Below are positions 47,820 through 59,350 of a stretch of DNA of 64,000 nucleotides, piece after piece. How positions within the stretch are numbered: position 1 is the first letter of the stretch; every line of letters starts with the position of its first letter. The stretch covers positions 310,001 to 374,000 of the forward strand of contig JAEBUN010000032.1 in NCBI GenBank assembly GCA_023014365.1, written 5' to 3'. The DNA is from Lepiota brunneoincarnata (lineage: Eukaryota > Basidiomycota > Agaricomycetes > Agaricales > Agaricaceae). The notes beneath the pieces are model-generated. The model was not told the DNA's origin. It did not search any database and saw only the letters and a list, made by a program, of their open reading frames with translations. The translations under genes were made by a program, and so were the position numbers.

Positions 47820-50029
47820 TGTTAGGGGAGGATATAGCACCAGAACCAAGTTGATATTCAGATGGTGATGAAATGTGGATTACTTTATGAGATTGAAAAT
47901 GAAGTTTGTAAACAGGTTCACTAATTCCGACTTTATAAGTTCATGGGGGAGAGGTTGTCACAGATCTCCAGAAATATATTCAATTCTAGTGTTTTTAGGG
48001 TTTTGGTATGTTATTCTCTTAGTCACCAACTAGACAGACAGTTGTTCTATCTGAATACAATTGGAACTTTGATGGTCATTACTATATAATATGTTAACTA
48101 ATATCTTCACAATTTGATAAGTCAGGCAAAATGCAAGCTTTCGCAATCAGTGGACCTCCGTAGACCTAGCAGACAACATGTTCTAACAGGCCCTAGCATA
48201 CCACGTCCTTTCTTCTTGACAATACTGTAAATTTACACTACCCAGCGAGACAGGCTTTTGACAAGCTCCTGCAGTAAGTGTCTTTAAGCTAGTAGGCCTA
48301 GCGGACGGCATTATCTAACAGGCCCTAGCGCACTACAGCTTCTGAACAAGGCAATAAAACTTTTATACTACTCAGCAAGACAGGCTTCTAGCGAGCTCCT
48401 GCAGTAAGTATCTTTAAACTAGATAGACCTAGTGGACAGTGTTTTCAACAGGCCCTAGCGTACTATGTTCGCTTCTCAATTAAACAGCTCTACAATTCGA
48501 TGGTATACTTCTGAGGCAAGGCCTCTAAGAGGAACCCAAAGAAACAGAAGTTAGTGAACTTTCTACTTAAGAACAGAAGAGGCATAGCAACTTGTATTCA
48601 GTTCTCAAGTCAAGCAGAAGGGTCTGTCAATATCTCAATCGTTTCAAAGGGTCTGGTTTTAAAGAGTATAACTCTTTAAGTCTCTGGTGGTCTATGACCA
48701 AAGAAAATCATATAAAATTGCTTTATATTCCTATCCTAATCAACCATACAATCAGGGGGGGAAATAGGCAAGCAGTTTCTTGCCTCCCATGTAATTTACA
48801 GACTGGGTTTTTATAACAATATACAATTAACTTATGGGTATACCTGAAACAAGCCTTCAGCTTCATCATTTTATTGTCTCCTCATCATTTGGGAGCATCA
48901 TTCTAGGAGTTCCAATATCAGCAACATCAATTTGCTCTCAGGGGCTTGCTCCCTAGGTGCCTGGCTATTTATATCACAGCCAGCTGGGTTAGCAAGTTTC
49001 CTCACTAATGTTTATCTATTGGTTTTTATTTTATTCTTTGACTCTCCACACCTGAATTTTCAACCCTAATGTTCTAAAGTCCACTTCCATAGTCATTCAG
49101 GTAGTAGACTAACACTAGAATTAATTAGCTTATGCTATTCTTATCAATCTTCATTTTCTAGTTCATCATTTCTGATCTCTTTTTGTTTCTATGAGGGGGC
49201 ATCCTTCCCTGAGTACCCTCTGGGATACCCCCATTTGATCCCTTAGGTTTCAATATCATCAGAACCATTCCAAGGGGACATTCTTGTCAGGGCATTAGCT
49301 AATCCCTACATTCTTTTGTCAAGATTCACTCCCGGACCTGTTATTATGACTAGGTACCATCCGGATGACATAGGTGTTGCGACTCGTCCACTTTCTAGGG
49401 CAGAGGCAAAGAAATGGGTCTTTTGTGCAGTCATGAGTATCTTAACTAATATCTTAGTTAACACATGTATCGGATGCAATGCTCAGGTACATTCATACCA
49501 GAGTCATTCTTCCATAGCCTTATCACCAATAAGTTAGTTAACATCATCTTTACTTGTCTGGGTGTTCTGGTTCTGTTTCTGAGATGTCCGCCTTCACATA
49601 TTTTAGATAGTATTCTAAATCTCTCACACCCAGTGTCTGACCATGGCCATATACTGATATTATTCAGTAACAGAGAGTTAGTTACTTTATTAGCTAGTGA
49701 TTTCACAAATGAAATGATTTTGTGGCGCAACAGTGATTTACAATCACCACCCACACTATATATGTACATAGTGGTCTGCGCACAGACTGGGTAACCAAAC
49801 ACTACAATAGCTACCAGTAATAATGCGCACAAACAATAAACAAACAACTAATAGTAAGAAGTCACCCGTGGATCAGGCTCAGGGATGGGGGTGGCCAAAG
49901 GCTGAGACCGGGCTTGGGCATCAGGCATCGGCTAGAAAGGCCAAGCCCAGACGTCCAACCACAGATCCCTAGGCATACCTTGTGTAAGGGGGAGCACGAC
50001 ACAGAGCATATGACACCAGTCCCCTTACA
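47820..50029 (-). mobile_element. Solo LTR of family B, copy B4, split by element C
   Basis: The left 49 bp (47820-47868) and the right 297 bp (49733-50029) are the two parts of one B LTR. Outer flanks TACCT and TACTT differ at one base, as expected for an old target duplication. Element C sits between the two parts. Confidence 0.85.
47869..49732. mobile_element. Element C: 1.86-kb TG...CA insertion, probable solo LTR
   Basis: It begins TGAAATGTGG and ends GCGCAACA, with GTGA repeated on both sides (47865-47868 and 49733-49736). It contains three loose tandem units of about 130 bp (48158-48470) built on AACAGGCCCTAGCG and AGCTCCTGCAGTAAGT. No transposase or pol motif is seen. Termini and size fit a long solo LTR, but a non-autonomous element is possible. 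Confidence 0.65.
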
Positions 50030-51340
50030 TACTTGAGGCTCAAAGCCTAGTGACTGACGGACACTCCTCTCGCTTTACTGCTTACGATCTTTCTTTGACT
50101 TCTTGTATTTCTGTGTTGTCTCGTGAACCTTGATGGAAATAGTTATTGTAATCTTCTCGAAGGTTAGCTCCCATTAACTACAGAGCCTCTCAGCAAAGTG
50201 GGACTTTGTAAGTCAAATTGTCTTACCTCCTATTTTGGCTGATGCGTTTCCAGGGCTGTTGTTGCCCCCTTCCCCTGCAAGCATGTGGGCTTGTCCTGAC
50301 TGTCAGCTATGGCTGTGGAGGGTACTGTTCAGCGCTCTACCTTTGTTATTGGCCTGGGCAAGGGTATTCTGATAACCCTCCATGGTCCATTGGCATAGCT
50401 CCAGTAGGTTGGGAAGTGGAACACCTGCCATGTCCCAATGCTCAAGTTGGTTACTGCAGCCACATACCTGAGACATCAGCCCACGCAATTTGGTCAATGA
50501 TTCAGCTTTGATTGACAACCCAGGTGATGGTTCATGCGATTCGGTTGATGAATCAGTTTCAGTTGTTGACCCAGGTGACAATATCAAAGCTTCTCCAGGT
50601 CCTTGACAAGGACTGGCTTTGCAGCTATGTGTGTCAGGTGAAAGAGCCATTGTGAGTAGTAACTTGAATGACTGACACATCGTACTGCTCATTTATCCAT
50701 GCAGGAGGGCTTGACGAAAGATCACCTGGCTTACTGACTTACCGAGTTGGTGGTACCTAGGCCTATAGCCAGATATACCCTGAGCAACAAACATTGGTGG
50801 TAGCAGGACCCAGCACTGCAGCCAAGTTAATGGATTCAATGAGTGAATACTGCCTTCTGATTGCTTACGTCCTTATATTAGCTAAAATGCATGCTGTTCG
50901 CCTTGGATCCCCTCCCACCTTGCTACCCTGCCAGGACATTGACCCACCAACAATTTATTGCACCAGGGCACCACAAATGAGAGCAGAATATGTTATCATT
51001 TCAGCCTGCAGGCAGTTGGTTATCCATAGACATTGTCACTGATGCATTGCACCAGGGTACTGCGCACACAAATTAGACATAATGGATAATAGATTTCATT
51101 CTGGTACATTTGGCCCATTTTCACCAAACACAGCTTATGTCCCTCCTCAGTCCTGACCTCCCCAGCTTACCACCGGACAATGGCAAGTTCCCTCACCCAA
51201 GCGCCCTTTCCATGTATACCATGGCCAATGTACCTTCGGGAGGTATTCAATTATAGATTCAGAGAAATATTTAAGGACTTTTGTTGCTGATTGCTACTTC
51301 AGCAGTCACCCACACTCCATTCACAGTGCATTTACCAAAC
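50030..51340. other. No supported gene
   Basis: A minus-strand ORF at 50692-50303 (EHWDMAGVPLPNLLELCQW) may be an exon of an unknown gene. I see no confirming splice pattern. No known repeat copy is seen. Confidence 0.35.
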
Positions 51341-52537
51341 ATGGCCAACACCAAGAAGATAAACACCAGTGCCTCCAAGAAGTCCGCTAGGAAGATGATC
51401 AACAGCACAGGTAGAAGACCAAGCTCTCAGCTGACATCATCACAGAGACCCACACCCACCACTCTATCCTGCAAAACAAACACTCCACTACAGGCTGCCA
51501 CCACTGCCACCACAAAAACTGTGAACACTCCCACAAGGAAGATGACTACTTCCTCATCAAAAGAGAACAGGCCACTAGCACCACTCCAGGCACAGACCCA
51601 AACCCCAAACAATACTGACCTGGCCACTAATGCTCTGCTTGCTGTGATTGCAAAACAAGAAGGTAAGTCCATTGTTACCTGGGTACTATCCATGCAACTA
51701 ACATTGTTTAGCAGAGATCAATAAGTTGAAGAAAAGCAATGCCTCGAAGGCCAAGGATACAAACGTGAAAGAGATCCCTCACCCCCGTGGCACCATTATG
51801 AGCCTGATGAACGCAATGGGCCTGGGGAATGACAGACAGCTTTATCTGCATTGTCATGTAAGTTGTTCTTCATTTTACTTTCAATGCTAATGCTTGTCAC
51901 AGTCAATTGTCAGACAGAACCTTGTGTGTGCATCCATATGATCTGATTTTGATTGGAGGCACCAAGACCTAGCTGCCTTAGCTGGAGTTGTAAATATTGT
52001 ATGTTCTTGATCAATTATAATTCCTAGCTATTAATTATGCACATCACACAGGTGCATGCCCAACATGAATGATTTTGGCATTACGAAGGAAACTGGGCCA
52101 CTCTAGAAATAATGAGGACTGTGCTCAAGAATAAAAGGAACAATGATGGAAAATGTCTCCATGCTCTGAATGGCACCCAAGTTCAGACAAGCAAGGACCA
52201 CAAGGGTGCCAGTGAGGATCGAAATGATGGGATTGATGATGCCCCTGAGCATGAAGAGCACAATGGCCTGGAGTACAATGGCAGTGATAACAAAGAGCTG
52301 GGGATCGTCAGTGATAAGGGCACAGGCGAAGGAGGAGCAAGTAGTGATGGGGAAGAGGCAGGCAGTGATAATAGGGAAGAGTATGGCAGTGATGGTGAGG
52401 AAGAGGTGGGCCATGATGAGCAGGAACCTGAGGCAAGCACCGACAATGATGAGGATACCAGTACCAGCATCCTGCTGGGAATGAAGAGAAAAGCAATGCA
52501 AGGTGGCAAAAAGACAAAGAGGCTAAGGAGAAAATAG
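51341..52537 (+). pseudogene. Unrecognised multi-exon gene with Lys/Arg tail, two in-frame TGA stops
   Basis: Exon 1 51341-51662 (MANTKKINTSASKKSARKM, Ser/Thr/Lys-rich). Intron 51663-51714 with a CTAAC branch site. Exon 2 51715-51857 (IPHPRGTIMSLMNAMGLGND). Intron 51858-51902. Exon 3 51903 to about 51989. A further intron of about 65 bp ends at CACACAG near 52050. The last exon (NWATLEIMRTVLKNKR, an acidic stretch, then KRKAMQGGKKTKRLRRK) ends at 52537. All joins keep frame. Exon 3 and the last exon each contain a TGA with open sequence on both sides. The basic ends suggest a nuclear protein, perhaps element-encoded. Function unknown. Confidence 0.5.
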
Positions 52538-53521
52538 TGTAAGGATTGGACACACACTGGCAGCAGAGCCACCAATGCATGACCTCTCCTCACCAGTCCG
52601 GACAGATGTTCCTCAGATGCCCCCTCATCCTTCCCAACCCAATTTCCTGATTTCAAATTCATCCCCATGATTTTTTTTCTTTTTTTTTCTTCTCTTTTCT
52701 CTCCATTTCTTTTCCCTTTTTCTTTCTGTTTCCATTACTCCCCAAACCTACTCCTTATACTTGAGTTTCACAATTGCAACATCATTGAGCTGCTTGATGA
52801 GCCATTCAACTGGCTTTTTCTTTTCTTTCTCTCCTTCATTATCACCACAAATACTCTATTTACCTTAAATATGGTTTGAATGTAGAGAACAAAATCCAGT
52901 GAATACAATGTGCAGTTTTCACCTGTCTCCAGTTCTGTTCAAGTACCCATGTGCACTCATCTCCTCATTTTTATTGTGCTAGGCCCTTGAAACCTCTCCA
53001 TTCAAATTCTACTACATATTCCAACACCTCTGGGTCAAAACCCACAATGACCAGCAGTAGCGGTCATACCTTGCACCCCCCGTCTTGAACACACACCTCA
53101 AACCCTCACTTTAATAGTATAAATACATTGTTACCTACCAATCCTGTAATAGCCATAAATTACAGACTTTTTTGTGTTCACACCTGAGGGGCTGGCCACC
53201 TGAGCACTCAGTTTATACTTATTTTTGGGTCAAGAATGACAACTAAGGTTATTGTCTCTTCCACTGAAAACTATTGTGATTTCCTTCAGAACAGGGGTTG
53301 TAATTTTTGTCAGTTTCCTTCTGAATAAAGGTTGTAATTTTCATCAGTTTCCCTCTGAATAAAGGTTGTAATTTTCTTCAGTTTCCTTCTGAACAAAGGT
53401 TGTAAATCTTTAATAATTCGATACAAAATACAACCCCTCACAACCCTAAATGAAGTGATATTCCTCCATTAAGTGTTGTAATTGAGTACACTAGGGTGTG
53501 TAATTTGCTACACTAAGGTGC
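52538..53521. other. Spacer with pyrimidine tract and minisatellite
   Basis: A T/C-rich tract lies at 52668-52735. No gene is supported. Confidence 0.45.
53281..53406 (+). repeat. 34-bp minisatellite, about 3.5 copies
   Basis: The core GGTTGTAATTTT recurs at about 53296, 53330, 53364 and 53398. Between cores is CAGTTTCCTTCTGAATAAA with one or two changes per unit. Confidence 0.85.
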
Positions 53522-53861
53522 TGTAAGGGGACAGGTGTTGTGCTCCGTGTTACCCTCCCCCTTATGCAAGGTACATCTAGGGGCCTGTGGTTGGACATCT
53601 GGGCTTGGCCTCCCTAGTCAATGCCTGATGCCCGAGCCTGGTCTTGGCCTTCGGCCACCCCCATCCCCAAGCCCAATCCACAGATGACCTCACCATCTTG
53701 TAGTTGTTTGTGTATTGTTTGCACATATTATTTCTGGTAGCTATTGTAGTGTTTAGTTACCCAGTCTGTGCGCAGGCTGCTATGTATATATGTAGTGTGG
53801 GTGGCAATTGTAATCACCACCCGAATATCAATTTGGTTCTGGTGCCCTTACTCCCCTAACA
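53522..53861 (+). mobile_element. Solo LTR of family B, copy B5
   Basis: 340 bp, TGTAAGGGGA...TCCCCTAACA, with an exact 5-bp target duplication GGTGC at 53517-53521 and 53862-53866. CpG positions in its hairpins have changed to TpG or CpA. Confidence 0.93.
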
Positions 53862-54480
53862 GGTGCGTAATTTGCTACATTATCAATGAATATTCACAGT
53901 AGCAATACCCCCATATATTGTGGGAATTGATAACACCTTACGTCAGAACCAGGGGTTGTTTTTCACAACCCCCCAGGTCTCACAGTGATTGATATCCCTG
54001 TTCCTGCTGTTAGTGAAGATCCTCCACAAAAGGATCTTTACAGTGTGGTATACCCCATTCCCCTCATTTGAGGTGTTTTGGCTACCCTCCAGATGACCAC
54101 ATATTATGTCATTATACCTATAGTATTTTCTGGTGTAAATATCTATGTAGGTTTACCATGAAAAATGACCCTACTGAAAACATTGTTTTCTCCTACATCC
54201 CAAGATACAATACTATTTGTAGTAACTTACATGCTTTTCTCTTTAATATCACATTTTACTACCCCCAGGGTCTCACAGTGTGTATATAAATTGCTTCAAC
54301 ATCTCAAGTGAGCATAAGAGGTAACAACCAGTTCATCTAGCCCTGTATGCTTACAGATAGTGGTAGCCAAAGTCCATGTGGGTGTCCATGACAAGATCTA
54401 TTTATCTCAAATAAGATACTACTACCAAATCAACATGTACTCCTCCTGACACATTAATGTACCTCCCTACACCCACCTCT
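53862..54480 (+). repeat. Spacer with dispersed repeat H, copy 2
   Basis: 54040-54290 aligns, inverted, with 33014-33260. A GGTCTCACAGTG motif occurs both at about 53970 and at the end of the repeat at 54278. No gene is seen. Confidence 0.55.
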
Positions 54481-55503
54481 TCACCCTTTAACTTCCCCAA
54501 GATTCCAGTCATGAGCTAAGTCTTGAACTGAACCAGGAAACAATGGAAGGGTAGTACGTCCCTCTCTCACACAAGTGTCTACAAATTGGCGGTATTCTGC
54601 ATTGAGTGACAAGTAATAGCTCCGCATGCCTAGTTCATCAAGCAAAACGTGCTGGGCCATAATATGTTCATAGTCATCAAGTTGTGGTTGTGCTGGTCCA
54701 GTTTGTGGAATTGAGAAGTTGATAACAGTGGCAAGCAAGGCATCACAGGCTATGTCAGCCAATGGATCTACTCCTTCAGCAGGGACATAATCTGAGAGCA
54801 CATTAAAGGAAATATTAATGCAATCTAGACCCAAAGGTGAGCCTTGTGCCTGCAATTAAGATAAATAAGCAGTATGTCTTACCTAGTACATGGCGAGCCT
54901 GGAAAGAGAGTGGATTCATGAGTCAAAGACCTGGGTATTGAGGACAAAAAAAAAACAGACATGTTGCCACTTTCTGAGCTCTGCAAGCAGTGATGGAGGA
55001 CATGATGATAATACAGAAGTGATCTGCTCCAAGTCTTCTGCTGGGAGTTTGGAGACGACAGTGAGTTCCTAAAGCAAGAATCAGTCAAGTTAGTTTGGAA
55101 GGAAAGTCTGGAGTTACAGGTTTTTTTCGAGACTTGATCTGAACTTGGGCATCATCCATATTCCAATACTCCCTGCAGTCCGAAATAATCTGGTAGAAAA
55201 CATGATTAAATGGGAAGCAGGGCTGCCTGTGACATGAAGACATACCTGATAAATGTTTGCATTGCGACGCATAAATTCTTCTCTCCACAACTTTTGACGA
55301 TGACAAAGTATTTCCCATGCATCCATTCTATGGCATGGGAGCCTGAATGCAGCTTGAATGCGGCCAAATATGCGGCTGGGTGCAGCTCGAACGCGGTCAA
55401 ATATGCGGCTGGGTGCAGCTCGAACGCGGTCAAATATGCGGCTATGTGCAGACATGGCTGATGAGAGGTAGGGTCTGCATATCCGTCTGCTACGAAACAA
55501 CAT
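54481..55503 (-). CDS. Unrecognised multi-exon gene
   Basis: Start codon at 55503 (MLFRSRRICRPYL). Exon 1 55503-55246 has an 11-residue repeat (SRIFDRVRAAP, three copies). Intron 55245-55190. Exon 2 55189-55118 (IISDCREYWNMDDAQVQIKS). Intron 55117-55069 with a CTAAC branch site. Exon 3 from 55068 (LPAEDLEQITSVL, then LLAELRKWQHV). One or two introns whose joins I could not settle lie between about 54975 and 54856. The last exon 54855-54481 (GMRSYYLSLNAEYRQFVDTC) ends at a stop. Introns 1 and 2 are phase 0. No family is recognised. CpG is present at normal levels in exon 1, so it may be a working gene. Confidence 0.5.
55355..55453 (-). repeat. 33-bp in-frame tandem repeat in exon 1
   Basis: Three units of 33 bp encode RIFDRVRAAPS-like 11-residue repeats. 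Two units are almost identical and rich in CpG. The period is a multiple of three, so the frame is kept. Confidence 0.85.
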
Positions 55504-56463
55504 CAGGATTGTCTCAGTGGCTCCCTTCGATGATGTGTGGAATGACGAGTATGGGGAGAGTGAGCCAAGACATACTCACTCATTAGGAGGTATTTTCCTT
55601 TTTTTTTGTTTTTGCCCCTATTCTTTTTAGTCTAAGACATGCTCCTATTTCTCCAAGAGGTTGAGAATCAAGACAATAGCCACATACATTTGTCTGTAGG
55701 GTATCTGTATAGTATACGTGTCAATCTGGTACAAGATTTGTTTCCGCATGTTCGCTTGAGCTCCGTTCATTATGTCGGAACCTGTGGCTGGACAAACTTT
55801 ACATGACTACCTGAGGCACCCTGGTGGTCTTCATCGGGTTTTGTCAACAGGGATACGCTAAACGACTCGCACCACCACTGCGTTGTGGAGGCGACACCAA
55901 GAATACAAAGAAAAGAACACGAAAACCTGATTGGTAGTAATGGTTCTGACCTTCAGTTGTTTCCTAGCGTGTCATCGGAGAGAGTTGAGGCCACATGGTT
56001 TACATACGTGACATTGTATTTGGATGGGTTTTCGCACTCTGCAGGTCTCGGAGATGGTACAAGGGTGGTGGGCGGAGAAGGCACTGGCCCTACTTGCGAT
56101 ATATTACTCCATTGTGTTGCTGTTGATTTCTTGCATAGTTTTCGGGGGACGAAGGAAAGGGTGATGGTGCGGGTTACTTAGCGTGGGAAAAACTCGTTGA
56201 AAACCACCACCGTGCCTCTGGCGGCCATGTGAGGTTTGTCCGGCCACAGTTTCTAATATAATGAATGGAATTCGAGTGAACGCGCAGAAAACAAATCTTG
56301 CATTGGGCTGACATCTACTACACAGATACTATACAGACGAGCGTACGAAACTATTGCTTTCAATTTAGTGACTCCTATCCTATGCTTTATTCACTGAAAT
56401 AGAACCGAAAGTATTCTCTCCGACAGTGTCTCTGGTAGACGCCCCAGCGATCCTACGCATCTG
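55504..56463. other. Intergenic, no supported gene
   Basis: A 98-codon plus ORF (55885-56181) shows no motif. The sequence is CpG-containing and has no repeat copies. Confidence 0.45.
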
Positions 56464-58492
56464 CTATTCATCAGAGTCATCAAACCATTTGATGCAACTG
56501 GACGTCCTCACCGCAAGGGAGTCGATAGATTGATCTGTACAGATAGATATACCTACAACCCCCGACTCGAGCTGCATGGAATTTACCCGCACGATATTAT
56601 CGTTATGTGAGTCACGGCGATTTAGTCTGGGTGTATGCCGCGTTGAGGAGGGTATTTTTCCCACGTGGAGCTTTGTAAACGACTCACGTCGCCAATAACG
56701 TGGTGATATGAACTGGATATGAGGGAACCATTGACCTTCATCTTCGAAAGAGAGTTTGCGGGTGACCGACAGACCTTTGCTTAGAACCATATGGAAGGGA
56801 GTCCATACGAGGTTCTGCGGCATGCCGATGAAATGGAAGTCTTATGAATGAGAGGTAAATCACCCGGCGATGATGGATGTACACACGAGAACCATAATGA
56901 GTATTTGGATGGTGCTGCACAGGATATTCACTCAGCCATCCCAAGAGATGACAGGTGGAGGAAAACATGGTGCTCACGCTGTTACAATTCCACGATTGAC
57001 GACGTAAATCACTAATTTGTCCAGAAGGGTGTCGGTCCTGTGCAGCAAGAATCAATGGGACCAAACAAATCGGTGGAGGAATATAAGGACGCCTACTCTT
57101 TGATACCCCCCTTGTAGAAGCGGAAATAATAACACAGGGAAATTGTAATTGAAATATCACAGAGCGCAGCCAAACCAAATTCAAACCCGAAAAGAACCTA
57201 GGACAGACATCGGTGAGGTGAACAGCAGGAACACGTTGGTGGGGATTGTGATTCACCCACACCCTTGAAACTCCCAGGTCGGCGAAGTAAATATGAACGA
57301 AAGTACTCTGCACTATCACTTTCATGATGGTTCAATACTACCAGAAGCTACGGTGGCTATAAGGAGCACATACCGAGTCCGAGCGCTGGGAATTATTGTG
57401 ATTAGCTAAGGTTATTGCAGAACTGGTTTCGGGACGAAGACTTAACGTACCCAAGGTAATGGTTGCAAGGATGTACTGAGATAGGATCCGTTCAGAACTC
57501 CTTTGCCTTAAGTCATTCTACTTACTATGAACCCAGCGACCATTAAATTCCTGTTCGAGACTGACGAAGTATTGAAATGAAATTCAGGACACTCCTTAAA
57601 TAAATGAGGACTTGCGCTTACCATTCCAAACGCAATAACCGAAGAAGCTACAGGACAACACTGTAAGCCGCAAGTATATTCTTGTCCACAAGTTTTCGCA
57701 CCATTGCACGATGAAGGTCACCAAGAACTACGACGCCAGTGACCATGAGTATCAGCGAATCAATTGTGTGAGGAGTACTCTGTATCTCACCGCGCACAGG
57801 CCTTCAACCTGTTCTCGCATGACCATCAGTGGACATTCTACGGTCAAATATATGTTAGTACATACGATAAATCCCCTAGAATCCGAGGCATACCATTAGC
57901 AAGTTGTATGTACCCGACTGAATGGACGTACTTATCAATGATTGCCAGTGCTGAGGAATCACCATAGTGCGTCACAAGGTACCAGTATACCCCTTGAGCC
58001 ATGCACCCAGTGGCGATGGTATCCTTAAAGCAATTTAATTAAAATGCATTACTCTCACCAATCACTCGGGCGTACATAACCAAGCAAACCTATATACGGT
58101 TCACGAATCACATCTCAGATATAAGCGGCACAAGAAGAGACATTGAGCTCACGGTTATCTTCCGAATTATGTGGTCATGAGGGAATCTTCTGTAGTAGTT
58201 GTACATCTGTACGAGCTGCTCACGCGCATCGTGAGGCAGATTACTGGCAGAAACATCGTACATCAACTCACATTCACTCCGTATAGGCTATTGGGGTCAT
58301 AATATAAGTCGGGTCGTCACGGTCAGCTTTTGTGCATAATGCCCATTGTTTCTTACCATGTTGCGAGAATAAGGCCAATAAACAACATACCATAGCTAGA
58401 ATCGAGCGCAGCCATAGCGATTGTGTAAGATGGGATTGGATAAATGTTGGATGGGTGGTGCTGCTTGTGCACTTATATGCATTCTTACCCAT
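56464..58492 (-). CDS. DUF6534-type integral membrane protein, several introns
   Basis: Blocks of the mushroom DUF6534 family appear in order on the minus strand. LYGVN (to 58272) joins, across a 56-bp intron, exon 58215-58153 (VQMYNYYRRFPHDHIIRKIT). After an intron comes DTIATGCMAQGVYWYLVTHY (from 58023). Later come GLAALCDISITISLCYYFRF (about 57190-57130), a spliced TDTLLDKLVIYVVNRGIVTA (about 57030), TIQILIMVLVCTSIIAG and a C-terminal exon ending at 56464. Family members have about seven membrane helices with a conserved cytosolic end, and their function is unknown. The exact start and some joins are uncertain. It stands alone between repeats and the LamB gene, on the opposite strand. Confidence 0.65.
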
Positions 58493-58499
58493 GTAGGGA

Positions 58500-59350
58500 G
58501 GGGAGCAAATTTGGCATGTCGTGCCGTCGGCACATCAATGATCCATCGATGATTCGTCACAAAATGCAGTTCCGTTTTTTTTTCTAGAGCAAGAAAAGAA
58601 TCAGAACAACGAGAAGTTTGTTGGATAAATCAAGTGATACCGAATGTATTTTTGTAAGTAAAATGATTTGTCTGACGAATAAAAGGACTGTGCATGGGTG
58701 ATATTTCTTGCATTAAGCTGCACAATGTCTACGTGTACGATAGGTCTCCTTCAATCAGTCAGGACTTTGCTGCCAGAAGATAGAGACTAGCATTACCATT
58801 ATAATGTGACCTGAATTGGTGCTGCAGCTCCCACGTTATTGACCTGCGCCCGGATGGGCTCCTCTTGCACGAGGCCTGGCTGTTGCTCGGGGGTTGATGC
58901 CATTGGAGCTGAAGGGAAGTTGATCACCAGAGCGCTCTTGTCGAAGTGTGCCCTCCACTTTCATCATGAATGGTCTCCTCCCGGATCTGGGTATCGATCC
59001 AAAGAATCACGGATCACTGCTGAAATCTGTGCAGAACCACCTCTTGATAGGATCCAAGTTATTACTGGATGATGTGGAGTGTGTCATTTGCTTGGCGTAT
59101 AGCAGTGAGTGACCTCGGTAGCCATTGGTCGATCGCCAAGCTGACTATTCTGACAATTGGAATTTGTGACATTCAAGGTCGGACCAGTCGTATATACATA
59201 CTGCATCTCTCCCCTAAGTTCTAACGAGACGGCCAATCGCGCGCAACGAAAGCTATTATTTCTATTTGGGGTTGTTTGCATTTATTACATATATGACGTA
59301 TTTTTGATTCCCCTATTCTCTCACCTCACGCTCATCTCTAAGCTCAGGAT
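58500..59350. other. Spacer upstream of the LamB gene, possible minus-strand exon
   Basis: On the minus strand, about 58965-58810 reads HFDKSALVINFPSAPMASTP and, after a few more residues, VNNVGAAAPIQVTL to a stop, preceded by an acceptor-like AG. This could be the last exon of an unknown gene. The plus side from about 59100 to 59350 is likely promoter for the LamB gene, with a TATATACATA at about 59190. Confidence 0.35.

Noticed and set aside
47820..50029. Two separate truncated family B LTRs at 47.8 and 49.7 kb
   Set aside because: The pieces are complementary, the outer flanks match (TACCT/TACTT) and the insert between them is bounded by GTGA.
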